The notes: generated by a model not told the origin, from the letters alone. A DNA stretch of 64,000 nucleotides from DATKJS01 sp050015275 (GCA_050015275.1 JBEKBS010000014.1:1-64000), one strand, 5' to 3'. Positions 1-8,548 are shown, counted from the first letter of the stretch. Translations and numbers: made by a program.

Positions 1-342
1 ACTCCGCCAGGCGGGAACACGGGTCCTCCCGGCTCTGTGGTATCAGGTTTTTTCCCAGATCTTCGCAAGCAAGAGAACCGGATTAACCTCGCTCTGCTCG
101 TCAAGCTCTAGGAGAGGGCTGAAAATCGCTGCCGAGAAGAACCCCCTGGCCATCGATCATTCATAATGGCCGAGCCAGCCGCAACGAGCAGAATAGGACC
201 AGCAGCACCGGGCCGAGCACGGATGCAGAGTCGCGCCCGTGGGCCACGCCGAATCTCATCTCTGAAAAATGGTCCACCTGTAAGGTAAATTTTCTGCCAG
301 AAAATTTTCACGCGTGGTCTGGGCCAGAATCCGGGAGGCAGG
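1..342. other. Leading intergenic stretch, no supported gene
   Basis: No open frame here has a ribosome-binding site, a recognisable domain or sensible composition. The one recognisable element is a 24-base segment at 255-278 that matches 891-914 at 22 of 24 positions, so it is probably a partial copy of the palindromic repeat described there. The 3' end of the minus-strand ferritin-like gene begins at 343. Confidence 0.6.
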
Positions 343-804
343 TCAATCTTCGGTCAGGACGTGCGTTTCGTATTCGGCTTCGAGCTTGAGCTTGTGGGTC
401 CGTTCCTGTCCGGCAAGGAACTCGAAGACTTTCCGGTGCGCCGCGAGTTCCGGTCTCCGGGCTAGGCCGGCGTAGAGATCTTCGGCTTTCTTCTCCTTCC
501 GGGCCGCGAAAATGAGAAGTTCTTGAAACGTCATGTCGGCCGCGAGCGGCAAGTCCGTCAGGGCATCACTGAGACCCATATCAGGAACAGAAGCAGAGGC
601 CGTCCCCTCGGGCGGCGCGGCTTTTATTTTCTTCAGGAGGCGGCGGTGCTTCTCTTCTTCGCCCTTGAGTTCGAGGAGGAGGTCCCGCAGGCCCGGCGTC
701 TTGGCTTGGGCGGCCATGCGGCCGTAGCCCCGGGCCGCCTCGATTTCCCGCTCAACGGCGAAGGCGAGAATATCATTCAAGCTCTCGAAGCGGCGGTCAG
801 GCAT
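343..804 (-). CDS. Ferritin-like (rubrerythrin-type) diiron protein
   Basis: A 153-residue, mostly helical protein of the ferritin-like/rubrerythrin superfamily, expected in the cytoplasm in iron or peroxide handling. Two helix-pair repeats each carry carboxylate/histidine ligands: E19/E22 with an E50-x2-H53 motif, and E104/E108 with an E134-x2-H137 motif, spacing that fits a diiron site. No rubredoxin-like Cys4 domain is present, so it is not a full rubrerythrin. The start is supported by a strong GAAGGAGG ribosome-binding site about 8 bases upstream. It stands alone, with its own promoter and an operator-like palindrome just upstream, which suggests metal- or redox-dependent repression (inference). 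The exact substrate cannot be told from sequence. Confidence 0.8.
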   Translation of the reverse strand: MPDRRFESLNDILAFAVEREIEAARGYGRMAAQAKTPGLRDLLLELKGEEEKHRRLLKKIKAAPPEGTASASVPDMGLSDALTDLPLAADMTFQELLIFAARKEKKAEDLYAGLARRPELAAHRKVFEFLAGQERTHKLKLEAEYETHVLTED

Positions 805-822
805 TCCCGCACCTCCTTCTCA

Positions 823-874
823 TGATATTGACCTGCTCAATATCAATTTACCACCTTTAGAGTGAGATTTTCAA
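823..874 (-). promoter_or_regulatory. Promoter and palindromic operator of the ferritin-like gene
   Basis: Read on the minus strand, a TTGAAA -35 box (869-874) and a TAAATT -10 box (845-850) are 18 bases apart. Immediately downstream, covering the expected transcription start, is a perfect palindrome TGATATTGA-N5-TCAATATCA (823-845). An AT-rich 9-5-9 inverted repeat on the start site is a typical repressor operator. The cognate regulator is not encoded nearby. Confidence 0.6.
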
Positions 875-888
875 CCCTTGGCGCCTGG

Positions 889-953
889 ACCTCATCCCTA
901 AAAAATGGTCCACCAAAAGTGTTAGTTTTGTGGCGGGATTTCAGGGATGAGGT
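889..953. repeat. Palindromic intergenic repeat (65 bp)
   Basis: Perfect 11-base terminal inverted repeats, ACCTCATCCCT (889-899) and AGGGATGAGGT (943-953), flank an inner imperfect stem in which CCACcAAAA faces TTTTGTGG. The whole unit can fold into one long hairpin. Its left half recurs at 255-278. It encodes no plausible protein. It could be a REP/MITE-like dispersed element; a genome-wide search would decide. Confidence 0.6.
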
Positions 954-1135
954 TCCCCCGCGAAGCACCCCGTGCCTCTTGATCGGCGCATCATCCATCC
1001 CAAGTCGGAGCAGAAAGAGGATTGACCCGACTTGTCGGACCACAAGATCCGCCTGGCCAGCGGGGCTTTTTCTATAAGTATTTTTAAGACCCGAGTCGCG
1101 TCTCCGTGAGGATGTGAAAGGGCAAAAGGCATGCC
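954..1135. other. Intergenic, nothing recognised
   Basis: Lies between the palindromic repeat and the promoter of the dehydrogenase-like operon. No gene, RNA or repeat can be supported here. Confidence 0.5.
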
Positions 1136-1164
1136 TTGATTTTCCGATCCGATTTTGCTATACA
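1136..1164 (+). promoter_or_regulatory. Probable sigma70 promoter of the GDH-like/PPDK-like operon
   Basis: TTGATT (1136-1141) and TATACA (1159-1164) are separated by exactly 17 bases. The predicted start near 1171 would give a leader of about 70 bases before the ATG at 1244. Confidence 0.55.
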
Positions 1165-1243
1165 TTTGTTGAATCTTTCACGAATCATCCTTTTTCCCAG
1201 ATTCTTCACTTCAGAAAACGGGCTGAGAATCAGAAGGAGGAAT

Positions 1244-2533
1244 ATGGCGGCTGATAAATCGTACAATCCATTTGACATAGCCCAGGCTCAGTTTGACCGA
1301 GTGGCTGACCTTCTTGATTTGGACAAGGCGAGCCGGGATTTGCTCCGTCATCCTATGAGGGAATACCATTTCAGCATCCCCGTTCGCATGGACGACGGCA
1401 ACGTCCAGATATTCAGGGGGTTCAGGGTTCAGCATAACGATGCGCGCGGCCCCGGCAAAGGGGGGATCCGTTTCCATCCGATGGAAAATATCAATATCGT
1501 TCGTGCGCACGCGATGTGGATGACGTGGAAATGTGCGGTGGTTGATATCCCGCTGGGCGGAAGCAGTGGCGGTGTCGTGTGTGACCCGCACAATTTGAGC
1601 CCGAGAGAGCATGAGCAGCTCTGCCGCGGCTGGGTCCGTCAAATTGCAAAGAATGTTGGTCCCCAGTTGGATGTTCCGGCTCCCGATGTGATGACGAGCC
1701 CTCAAATGATGCTGTGGATGCTCGATGAGTTCGAGACGATCTACGGGGGCAAGTATCCCGGTTTTATCACCGGCAAGCCTGTCAGCATAGGAGGCTCGCA
1801 AGGCCGAAAGGAGGCGACCGGCTACGGAGTCGTCATCACGCTCAGGGAGGCGCTCAAAGATCTGAACCTGAAGGCTGAACATACTCAAGCCAGTGTCCAG
1901 GGATTCGGCAATGTGGCCCAACATGCGATCGACCTGTACCAGCAGATCGGCGGGACCGTGACCTGTGTTTCATGCTGGGATCAGGGTGATAAAAAGTCCT
2001 GTAGCTATCGCAAGAAGCAAGGCATCAGTCTCGAAGAGCTCTTGAAGATCACGGACGCCTTTGGCGGTATTGATAAAGCGAAGGCCCGGGATTTGGGCTA
2101 TGAGATCCTCCCCGGCGAAGCCTGGATCGAGCAGGATGTCGACATTCTCATCCCGGCAGCTATGGAGAACCAAATCACCATCGAGAACGTGAACAAGATC
2201 GGCAAGCGCGTGAGGATCATTGCCGAGGGGGCCAATGGGCCGACCACACCTGAGGCTGACGCCGTGCTTGAGGAACGCGACATTTTCAGGATTCCGGACT
2301 TCCTGGCGAATGCCGGCGGCGTGACCTGCAGCTACTTTGAACAGGTCCAGAGCAACATGAATTATTACTGGGAGAAAGACGAGGTGCTGGCCAAGCTGGA
2401 TGCCAAAATGACGTCGGCCTATATCGAGGTCCGGGAACTTTCAAGAAAAAAGAAACTGAATATGAGAGATGCCGCCTATGTCATCTCCGTCAATCGAGTC
2501 GCTCAAGCGTGCCGGGATCGTGGATGGGTATAA
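1244..2533 (+). CDS. Glutamate-dehydrogenase-family protein lacking the active-site lysine
   Basis: 429 residues of the Glu/Leu/Phe/Val dehydrogenase family, highly similar along its length to the second copy at 8651-9937. The start at 1244 follows AGAAGGAGG; an upstream in-frame extension has no such site. The N-terminal substrate domain keeps the binding lysines in GPGKGG and MTWKC and the aspartate in DVPAPDV. The C-terminal Rossmann domain keeps the dinucleotide loop GFGNVA. The family active-site motif, GGGKGG in the second copy, reads GGSSGG here: the catalytic lysine is Ser108. It is therefore probably inactive or changed in chemistry as an amino-acid dehydrogenase (inference). It is the first gene of an operon, 27 bases before a PPDK-like protein. 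Confidence 0.9.
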   Translation: MAADKSYNPFDIAQAQFDRVADLLDLDKASRDLLRHPMREYHFSIPVRMDDGNVQIFRGFRVQHNDARGPGKGGIRFHPMENINIVRAHAMWMTWKCAVVDIPLGGSSGGVVCDPHNLSPREHEQLCRGWVRQIAKNVGPQLDVPAPDVMTSPQMMLWMLDEFETIYGGKYPGFITGKPVSIGGSQGRKEATGYGVVITLREALKDLNLKAEHTQASVQGFGNVAQHAIDLYQQIGGTVTCVSCWDQGDKKSCSYRKKQGISLEELLKITDAFGGIDKAKARDLGYEILPGEAWIEQDVDILIPAAMENQITIENVNKIGKRVRIIAEGANGPTTPEADAVLEERDIFRIPDFLANAGGVTCSYFEQVQSNMNYYWEKDEVLAKLDAKMTSAYIEVRELSRKKKLNMRDAAYVISVNRVAQACRDRGWV

Positions 2534-2560
2534 TAGAGATTATGGGGGCTGGCATTATCC

Positions 2561-4315
2561 ATGAACAAGCCAAATATACGGCCACCGGGCGGGCAAGACA
2601 TCCCGGAGTTTCAAGGGGAGTTTTTTGATCCTGACCGGCGCTTGACCTCGATCGGATCGGGCTCCATAGGCGCCAAGGCCAGCGGATTGGCCTTCATCGA
2701 TGGCGTCTTGAAATCGAAATTCAACGCCCAGGATTCTGCTCAGATTCAAGTCAGCATTCCTTCCTTGACGGTCATCCGCACCGATGTCTTCGATGCGTTC
2801 TTGAAGCGAAATGCCCTGAACGATCTTGCCTATTCAGACTCTGCCAACGACGTCATCGCCCACGCTTTCCAGAAGGCCCTGTTGCCCGCAGAAATCCTCG
2901 GCGACTTGCGTCGGCTGATTGAAAAAGTCCATACGCCGCTTGCTATCCGGTCTTCCAGTATGCTGGAAGATGCGCTGAATCACCCCTTCGCCGGCGTTTA
3001 TGTCACGAAAATGATCCCCAATAATCAGCCGAGCCCCGATATCCGCTTTCAGAAGTTGATGGAAGCCATCAAGCTTGTCTACGCTTCCACGTTTTCAAAA
3101 TCTGCCAAGGATTACCTCAAGGCGATCAGGCGTTCTCCATACGACGAAAAAATGGCCGTGATCATCCAAGAGGTGGTCGGTTCGCGTCATGCTGATCGTT
3201 TCTATCCGAACGTATCGGGCATAGCAAAATCGTACAATTTCTATCCCATCGCCCATTCAAGGCCTGAAGATGGCATGGCTAGCCTTGCGTTGGGTTTAGG
3301 GAAAACGATCGTTGATGGCGGGACATGCTGGACATACTCCCCTGCTTATCCTAGCATCAGCACCCCGGTTGCCTCTGCTGGCGAACTTATGGAACAAACT
3401 CAAACCGAATTCTGGGCTGTTCACATGGGAAAACCTCCGGCCTATGATCCTATTCAAGAGACCGAGTACTTGGTCCGGTTGAATCTCTCCGATGCAGAGG
3501 CAGATGGCACGCTGAGCAACATCGCTTCAGTTTATGATGTCCAAGGAGATCGGATTTCCACAGGACTTGACTGCGAAGGGCCGAGGGTGCTCAACTTCGC
3601 CGGCTTGCTCGGCCTGAAAAGAGTTCCCCTGAATGACGTTATCAGTACTCTCTTGAGCATATCTCAACAGGCTCTTGGGGCTCCGGTGGAAATTGAATTT
3701 GCAGCAACGTTCGATCCCCATCGTTTCGGGTTTCTGCAAGTCAGGCCGATGGTTGTGCCTGGCGACAAAATTGATATCGCTGAAGAAGAGCTCAAAGGGG
3801 AGAATGTCTTATTAGCGTCCGAAAATGTTTTGGGGAACGGAATTATCGAGACCATCCGGGACATTGTCTACGTTAAACCAAAAGAGTTTGAAGCCCAGTA
3901 CTCTCCGCGGATCGCTTTGGAATTGGAGACGATCAATAGAGAACTCCTTGACAAAGGACGGCCGTATGTGCTCATTGGATTTGGCCGTTGGGGAAGTTCC
4001 GATCCCTGGGGTGGGATACCGGTCGAATGGGGACAGGTCTGCGGGGCAAAAGTGATCGTGGAAGCGACAGGACCGGCCATGAACTTCGAGCTCAGCCAAG
4101 GATCACATTTTTTCCACAATCTCAGCAGTTTCGAGGTCTGCTATTTCTGTGTCCCCCATTCAGGTGAATATTCGATCGACTGGGAATGGCTGAGCCGCCA
4201 GAAGGGTGATCAGGAGACTCGGTTCGTTCGTCATGTCGTGTTGCAGACCCCCTTGCAGGTTAAAGTGGACGGAAGAAGCGGCCGGGGTGTCATTCGCGCG
4301 CCCCGATCTGACTAG
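2561..4315 (+). CDS. PEP/pyruvate-binding (PPDK_N) domain protein, short form
   Basis: 584 residues. The N-terminal two thirds is an ATP-grasp domain as in PEP synthase and pyruvate phosphate dikinase: a SIGAKASGL glycine loop near residue 35, IRSSSMLED with the conserved arginine near 127, a FAGVY turn, IIQEVVG, and a closing EIEFA...LQVRP segment. The C-terminal part has FGRWGSSDPW near residue 474 and QGSHFF near 513, a module shared with the next gene. There is no phosphohistidine swivelling domain and no PEP/pyruvate TIM barrel, so it cannot be a complete dikinase on its own. The acceptor of any phosphoryl group is unknown. It sits between the GDH-like gene and a longer paralogue, 19 bases before the latter's ATG. 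Confidence 0.8.
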   Translation: MNKPNIRPPGGQDIPEFQGEFFDPDRRLTSIGSGSIGAKASGLAFIDGVLKSKFNAQDSAQIQVSIPSLTVIRTDVFDAFLKRNALNDLAYSDSANDVIAHAFQKALLPAEILGDLRRLIEKVHTPLAIRSSSMLEDALNHPFAGVYVTKMIPNNQPSPDIRFQKLMEAIKLVYASTFSKSAKDYLKAIRRSPYDEKMAVIIQEVVGSRHADRFYPNVSGIAKSYNFYPIAHSRPEDGMASLALGLGKTIVDGGTCWTYSPAYPSISTPVASAGELMEQTQTEFWAVHMGKPPAYDPIQETEYLVRLNLSDAEADGTLSNIASVYDVQGDRISTGLDCEGPRVLNFAGLLGLKRVPLNDVISTLLSISQQALGAPVEIEFAATFDPHRFGFLQVRPMVVPGDKIDIAEEELKGENVLLASENVLGNGIIETIRDIVYVKPKEFEAQYSPRIALELETINRELLDKGRPYVLIGFGRWGSSDPWGGIPVEWGQVCGAKVIVEATGPAMNFELSQGSHFFHNLSSFEVCYFCVPHSGEYSIDWEWLSRQKGDQETRFVRHVVLQTPLQVKVDGRSGRGVIRAPRSD

Positions 4316-4334
4316 AGGAAACAGCATAAACATC

Positions 4335-7300
4335 ATGGACAAATCCGTCGAGAACCTGCTCTACGCTCTCAAAGAGCGAGCCAAGGAACTGAACTGTCTT
4401 TATGAAGTGGAAGGGCTCTTTAGCACGCCTGATGCGTCCCTCTCAGCCATTCTGGAGGGAATCGTCCGTGCCATTCCGGCAGGCTGGCAGTATCCAGATG
4501 TGTGCCAGGCAAGAATCGCCTACGGCGATCAATCGTTTCAGTCCCCAAACTTCAAAGAGACGCCGTGGGTTCAAAGCGCCGATATCACTGTCCAGGACGA
4601 AGTCGTCGGAAAAATAAGCGTCTCTTATACCGAAGAGAGGCCCATGGCCGACGAAGGCCCATTCCTGAGGGAAGAACGCAAGCTCATCGATACGATTGCT
4701 GACCGTCTCGAGCGTCGGCTTTTCCATGAGAGACTCAAGGTCGTGTTCGAAAAGCAGACCGTTGGTGATGAACAAAGCGGTCCCTGTTGGGTCGTGCTCG
4801 ACCTGTTGAAAAGGACGGACTTGAAGCTCCTGACGCACATCACCAGAAAAATGCTCAACTATCTGTCATGGTCCGGGATCCCGGACGCCAACACGCTGTT
4901 GGAGAAGATCAGTCCCGCCTCGATGCCTGAGCAAGATGATGTTCTGCAGGGCCTGAATCGGCCGTCGCTGTCAAAGGTCGCCAACGACCTCGTCGGAATT
5001 TCCGACGACATATTCAGGATGGCCAACAAGTACTTGGGCGAGACGGAAGTCTTGGATACGATTCAGAAGTGGATCATGGAAGACCGCTCCAATTTTCTGG
5101 TCAAAGTTCTGGAAGATCCCGCTTCAACATTGGCCCAGATCACCAATGCCATCGAACGATTCCATCATCTGACTCCGCACGGATTGAACCTGCCGGCAGC
5201 GAGGGAAAAAGGATTCCGCGTGTCGCTCATTCGAAAGCTTCTCAACGATGATCTGCACTTCATCAATATCGCCAAAAAGTATCTCGAGGTTGACGATTTT
5301 CATGATCTGCTGCGCCATGTCATCTTCCCGGCAGGGAGCCAGGGAAAACTCGGCGGCAAAGGCTCGGGGCTTCTCCTCGCGACCAAGATCTTGAGAAGGT
5401 TTTCCACGGATAACGAGCTCCTCGGGGAGATTCGGACTCCGAAGACTTGGTATGTCACTTCCGACGGCCTGATGAATTTCATCAACCATAACGACCTCGA
5501 AGAAATCGTTGAGCAGAGGTACGAGGATATAGAACGCGTCCGGCAGGAGTATCCGTATGTCGTCCATCTCTTCAAGAATTCCTCGCTGCCGTCCGAAATC
5601 GCGAATGCCCTTTCCGTCGCGCTGGACGATCTTGGCGAGCGTCCTCTCATCGTCAGGAGCTCAAGCCTCCTGGAGGACCGCATCGGAACCTCGTTTGCCG
5701 GAAAATACAAAAGCCTGTTCCTCGCCAATCAGGGCGCAAAACAAGAGAGGTTGCGGGCCCTCATGGACGCCATTGTGGAAGTCTACGCATCGATCTTCAG
5801 CCCTGATCCCATTGAATATCGGATTGAGCATGGCATGATCGATTTCAATGAGGAGATGGGCATCCTCATCCAGGAAGTCGTCGGGAAAAAAGTCGGCCAT
5901 TACTTCATCCCGGCATTTGCCGGAGTCGCCTTCTCTCGTAATGAATTCCGTTGGTCGCAGCGGATCCGGAGAGAAGATGGATTGGTGCGAATGGTGCCGG
6001 GATTGGGAACGCGCGCCGTGGACCGATTGAGCGATGACTATCCGATTCTGGCCGCCCCCGGACAGCCGAACTTGCGGGTGAATGTCACCAACGATGAAAA
6101 AATACATTACTCGCCGAAGAAGATCGACGTCATCAACTTGAAGACGAACGCATTCGAGACGATAGAGATCGGACAGCTTCTCAAGATGTATGGAGATAAA
6201 TATCCGTTGATCCATCAGCTCGGTTCGGTCTTCCGCAATGAACGGCTCGAGCAGCTGGGACGGTTGGGAACCGATTTTGAGAAGGACGACATCGTCTTGA
6301 CATTCGACGGACTCATCAACCACACTCCGTTCATGGAGCAAATTCGCTCCATTCTCAAGGTTCTCGAAACCGAGCTGGCCACCCCCGTTGATATCGAGTT
6401 CGCGCACGACGGGACAAACCTGCATCTGCTGCAGTGCCGGCCGCAAAGTTACGCAAAGGCCTCTCAGCCGCCCGCGCTTCCGAGAGATGTGCCGCACGAC
6501 AGAATTCTTTTCACGGCCAACCGGTATATCACGAATGGAACGGTTACGGGCATTACCCACCTTGTGTACATCGAGCCGCAAAGATATGGAGAACTGGCGA
6601 ACCGATCCGATCTCCTGGCCGTGGGCCGGGCCGTGAGCAAGTTGAATCAAATCCTGCCGAAACGCCAGTTCATTCTCATGGGGCCCGGTCGCTGGGGCAG
6701 TCGGGGAGACATCAAACTTGGCGTGAGCGTTTCCTATTCGGATATCAACAATACGGCGATGATCATCGAAATCGCCCGGAAACGGAAAGACTATGTGCCC
6801 GAGCTCTCCTTCGGCACCCATTTCTTCCAGGATTTAGTCGAGGGCTCCATCCGTTACCTCCCTCTTTACCCGGATGACCGGGGCGTCGTGTTCAATGAGG
6901 AATTTTTAACGAATTCGAAAAACATCCTGCCCGACATTCTCCCGGAATATTCTTCCCTCTCTGATACGATCCGTGTGATCGACTTGGCGGACTCTGCGGA
7001 TGGTCAAGTCTTGCAGGTTCTCATGAATGGCGAGAGAGATGAAGCGGTCGCGGTCTTCGTAAAAGCCCCTGCAGGAACAATGATGGCCGCCGAAAAACCG
7101 CAGGGAGAGGAACCCCAAGAGAAGAAAGACGACGCTCACTGGCGATGGCGGCTCAACAGTGTTGAACATATCGCTGCCAGGATGGACGCTCAGCGGTTTG
7201 GCGTGAAAGCGTTCTATATCTTCGGGAGCACAAAAAACGCGACGGCGGGCCCACAAAGCGATATCGACATCCTTATTCATTTCAACGGGACAGACGCACA

Positions 7301-7511
7301 AAGAAAAGATTTGATGAGCTGGCTTGAAGGATGGAGCCTTTGTTTGAGTGAGGTCAACTACCTGCGAACCGGGCACAAAACGGACGGGTTGCTCGATATT
7401 CACATTGTGACGGATGAGGATATCAAGAGCAGGACCAGTTTCGCGACCAAGATCGGCGCCATCACAGACGCACCCAGATTGCTGCCGATGGGCAAGGATG
7501 TGAAAAAATAG
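4335..7511 (+). CDS. GAF-like / PPDK_N / GRWGS-module protein with C-terminal nucleotidyltransferase domain
   Basis: 1058 residues from the ATG at 4335; a longer reading from 4206 would overlap the previous gene and is unlikely. Residues about 1-130 resemble the sensory segment that precedes many bacterial histidine kinases (LLYALKERAKEL, GWQYPDV, GPFLREER). Next come a linker, then a PPDK_N ATP-grasp domain: KLGGKGSG near 336, IVRSSSLLED near 438, LIQEVVG near 508, LLQCRPQ near 690. The GRWGS (about 785) and GTHFF (about 828) module of the previous gene follows. The C-terminus is a DNA-polymerase-beta-type nucleotidyltransferase fold, G964-S965-x10-D976-x-D978. No phosphohistidine or PEP-barrel domain is present. 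The layout suggests a sensor-regulated phosphoryl/nucleotidyl transfer protein; the substrate is unknown. Confidence 0.8.
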   Translation: MDKSVENLLYALKERAKELNCLYEVEGLFSTPDASLSAILEGIVRAIPAGWQYPDVCQARIAYGDQSFQSPNFKETPWVQSADITVQDEVVGKISVSYTEERPMADEGPFLREERKLIDTIADRLERRLFHERLKVVFEKQTVGDEQSGPCWVVLDLLKRTDLKLLTHITRKMLNYLSWSGIPDANTLLEKISPASMPEQDDVLQGLNRPSLSKVANDLVGISDDIFRMANKYLGETEVLDTIQKWIMEDRSNFLVKVLEDPASTLAQITNAIERFHHLTPHGLNLPAAREKGFRVSLIRKLLNDDLHFINIAKKYLEVDDFHDLLRHVIFPAGSQGKLGGKGSGLLLATKILRRFSTDNELLGEIRTPKTWYVTSDGLMNFINHNDLEEIVEQRYEDIERVRQEYPYVVHLFKNSSLPSEIANALSVALDDLGERPLIVRSSSLLEDRIGTSFAGKYKSLFLANQGAKQERLRALMDAIVEVYASIFSPDPIEYRIEHGMIDFNEEMGILIQEVVGKKVGHYFIPAFAGVAFSRNEFRWSQRIRREDGLVRMVPGLGTRAVDRLSDDYPILAAPGQPNLRVNVTNDEKIHYSPKKIDVINLKTNAFETIEIGQLLKMYGDKYPLIHQLGSVFRNERLEQLGRLGTDFEKDDIVLTFDGLINHTPFMEQIRSILKVLETELATPVDIEFAHDGTNLHLLQCRPQSYAKASQPPALPRDVPHDRILFTANRYITNGTVTGITHLVYIEPQRYGELANRSDLLAVGRAVSKLNQILPKRQFILMGPGRWGSRGDIKLGVSVSYSDINNTAMIIEIARKRKDYVPELSFGTHFFQDLVEGSIRYLPLYPDDRGVVFNEEFLTNSKNILPDILPEYSSLSDTIRVIDLADSADGQVLQVLMNGERDEAVAVFVKAPAGTMMAAEKPQGEEPQEKKDDAHWRWRLNSVEHIAARMDAQRFGVKAFYIFGSTKNATAGPQSDIDILIHFNGTDAQRKDLMSWLEGWSLCLSEVNYLRTGHKTDGLLDIHIVTDEDIKSRTSFATKIGAITDAPRLLPMGKDVKK

Positions 7512-7522
7512 CCGGCCGCAAG

Positions 7523-8434
7523 TCAGATCAGTTCTCTCGTTGAGGCTTCCAGGTCATCGAGTCTGAAGCGGACCAGCGCCAGTTCGGGTCCGTCGTGCGC
7601 GGCAGAAAATGCATAGGTCCTGCCGATCTTGTCTTTCCACAAACCGGTGATTCGAGCGGATTCGTGGACGTGTCCGTGGAGCGTCAAGAGCGGCTGAGAT
7701 GTTTCAATGAATCGTCTAACGGCAATGCTTCCGACGTTGAGATCAAGCGGCACATGATCGACCATCTTGCCGTCCAGAGCGGCCCGGTCGAGGTTGGTTT
7801 GATAGGGGGGGCTGTGAAAAAGGAAGATCGCGTTAGAGAGATCGTCCTTTCCGACGAGATGTTCAAGATCAGCTTTGATGGTCGTGTTTCTCAAATCGGA
7901 ATCCGGAACTGGAACGGAGTGCATTCCCTCCTCAGGGCTCAGACAGTCCGGGTCGACATATCGTGAGACGTCATAGCGTTCCCAATCCTTCAATAGAAAC
8001 GGTGTGGGCGGGACGCATGCGTAGCCGAATACTAAGAATTCCGACAGCATGGCCCGCCGATTATGGACGTATTCCCAAAGGCCCAGCTCGGTTCCATCCA
8101 AAATGGCCGGCTCCGCAGAGCGCATATCATCATTTCCCAGGATGAGAAAAACTCTGGGGTAGTCTCTTTCAAGGGCCCTCTTCAATTGTGCAAATCTCGG
8201 TGCTAAGAAGTCCTTGGCAAAATCGGGGAAAGCCTCGTGGGTTGATGAAAGCGCGTGCAAGTAAGATGGGAACAAGTCTCCTCCGAGGAACACCGCCCCC
8301 GGACGCTCCTGCATAACAGCCTGAAACAGCTTCTCGTAACGATCGGTGCGTCCATGCAGGTCGGAGACAAAAAAGCAACTCGATGTGTCGGAAGATGGGG
8401 TGTCGGATATCCTGTGCAAACTTCTTTTTCGCAT
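7523..8434 (-). CDS. Calcineurin-like metallophosphoesterase
   Basis: 303 residues with the complete metallophosphoesterase signature: DLHG near residue 24, GGDLF, LGNDD, a mid-protein FHSPP histidine, and HGHVH near the C-terminus. These ligate a two-metal centre that hydrolyses phosphomono- or diesters. There is no signal peptide, so it is probably cytoplasmic. It converges on the PPDK-like operon with only 11 bases between the two stop codons, and its base composition is as low in GC as that operon, so the two may share a history. No SD sequence stands out at the start, and the first 18 or so residues may not be translated. The substrate cannot be named. Confidence 0.8.
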   Translation of the reverse strand: MRKRSLHRISDTPSSDTSSCFFVSDLHGRTDRYEKLFQAVMQERPGAVFLGGDLFPSYLHALSSTHEAFPDFAKDFLAPRFAQLKRALERDYPRVFLILGNDDMRSAEPAILDGTELGLWEYVHNRRAMLSEFLVFGYACVPPTPFLLKDWERYDVSRYVDPDCLSPEEGMHSVPVPDSDLRNTTIKADLEHLVGKDDLSNAIFLFHSPPYQTNLDRAALDGKMVDHVPLDLNVGSIAVRRFIETSQPLLTLHGHVHESARITGLWKDKIGRTYAFSAAHDGPELALVRFRLDDLEASTRELI

Positions 8435-8548
8435 TTAAGCACGCTCACCCGAACGGTCTCCAGAATAAATGATTAGCTGCGAGTATATTATAACCCAATT
8501 TTTTTGGTTCATGCGCCCAAATTCCCGTACTCAGCCCCCCCGCGCGAC

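Noticed and set aside
108..311. A 67-residue open frame on the minus strand
   Set aside because: No SD or domain; overlaps a partial copy of the palindromic repeat.
1211..1924. Long minus-strand frame opposite the GDH-like gene
   Set aside because: Antisense to an unmistakable coding region with no SD; a typical shadow of GC-rich codons.
5661..6821. A 386-codon minus-strand frame
   Set aside because: Antisense to the PPDK-like gene, no recognisable motif.
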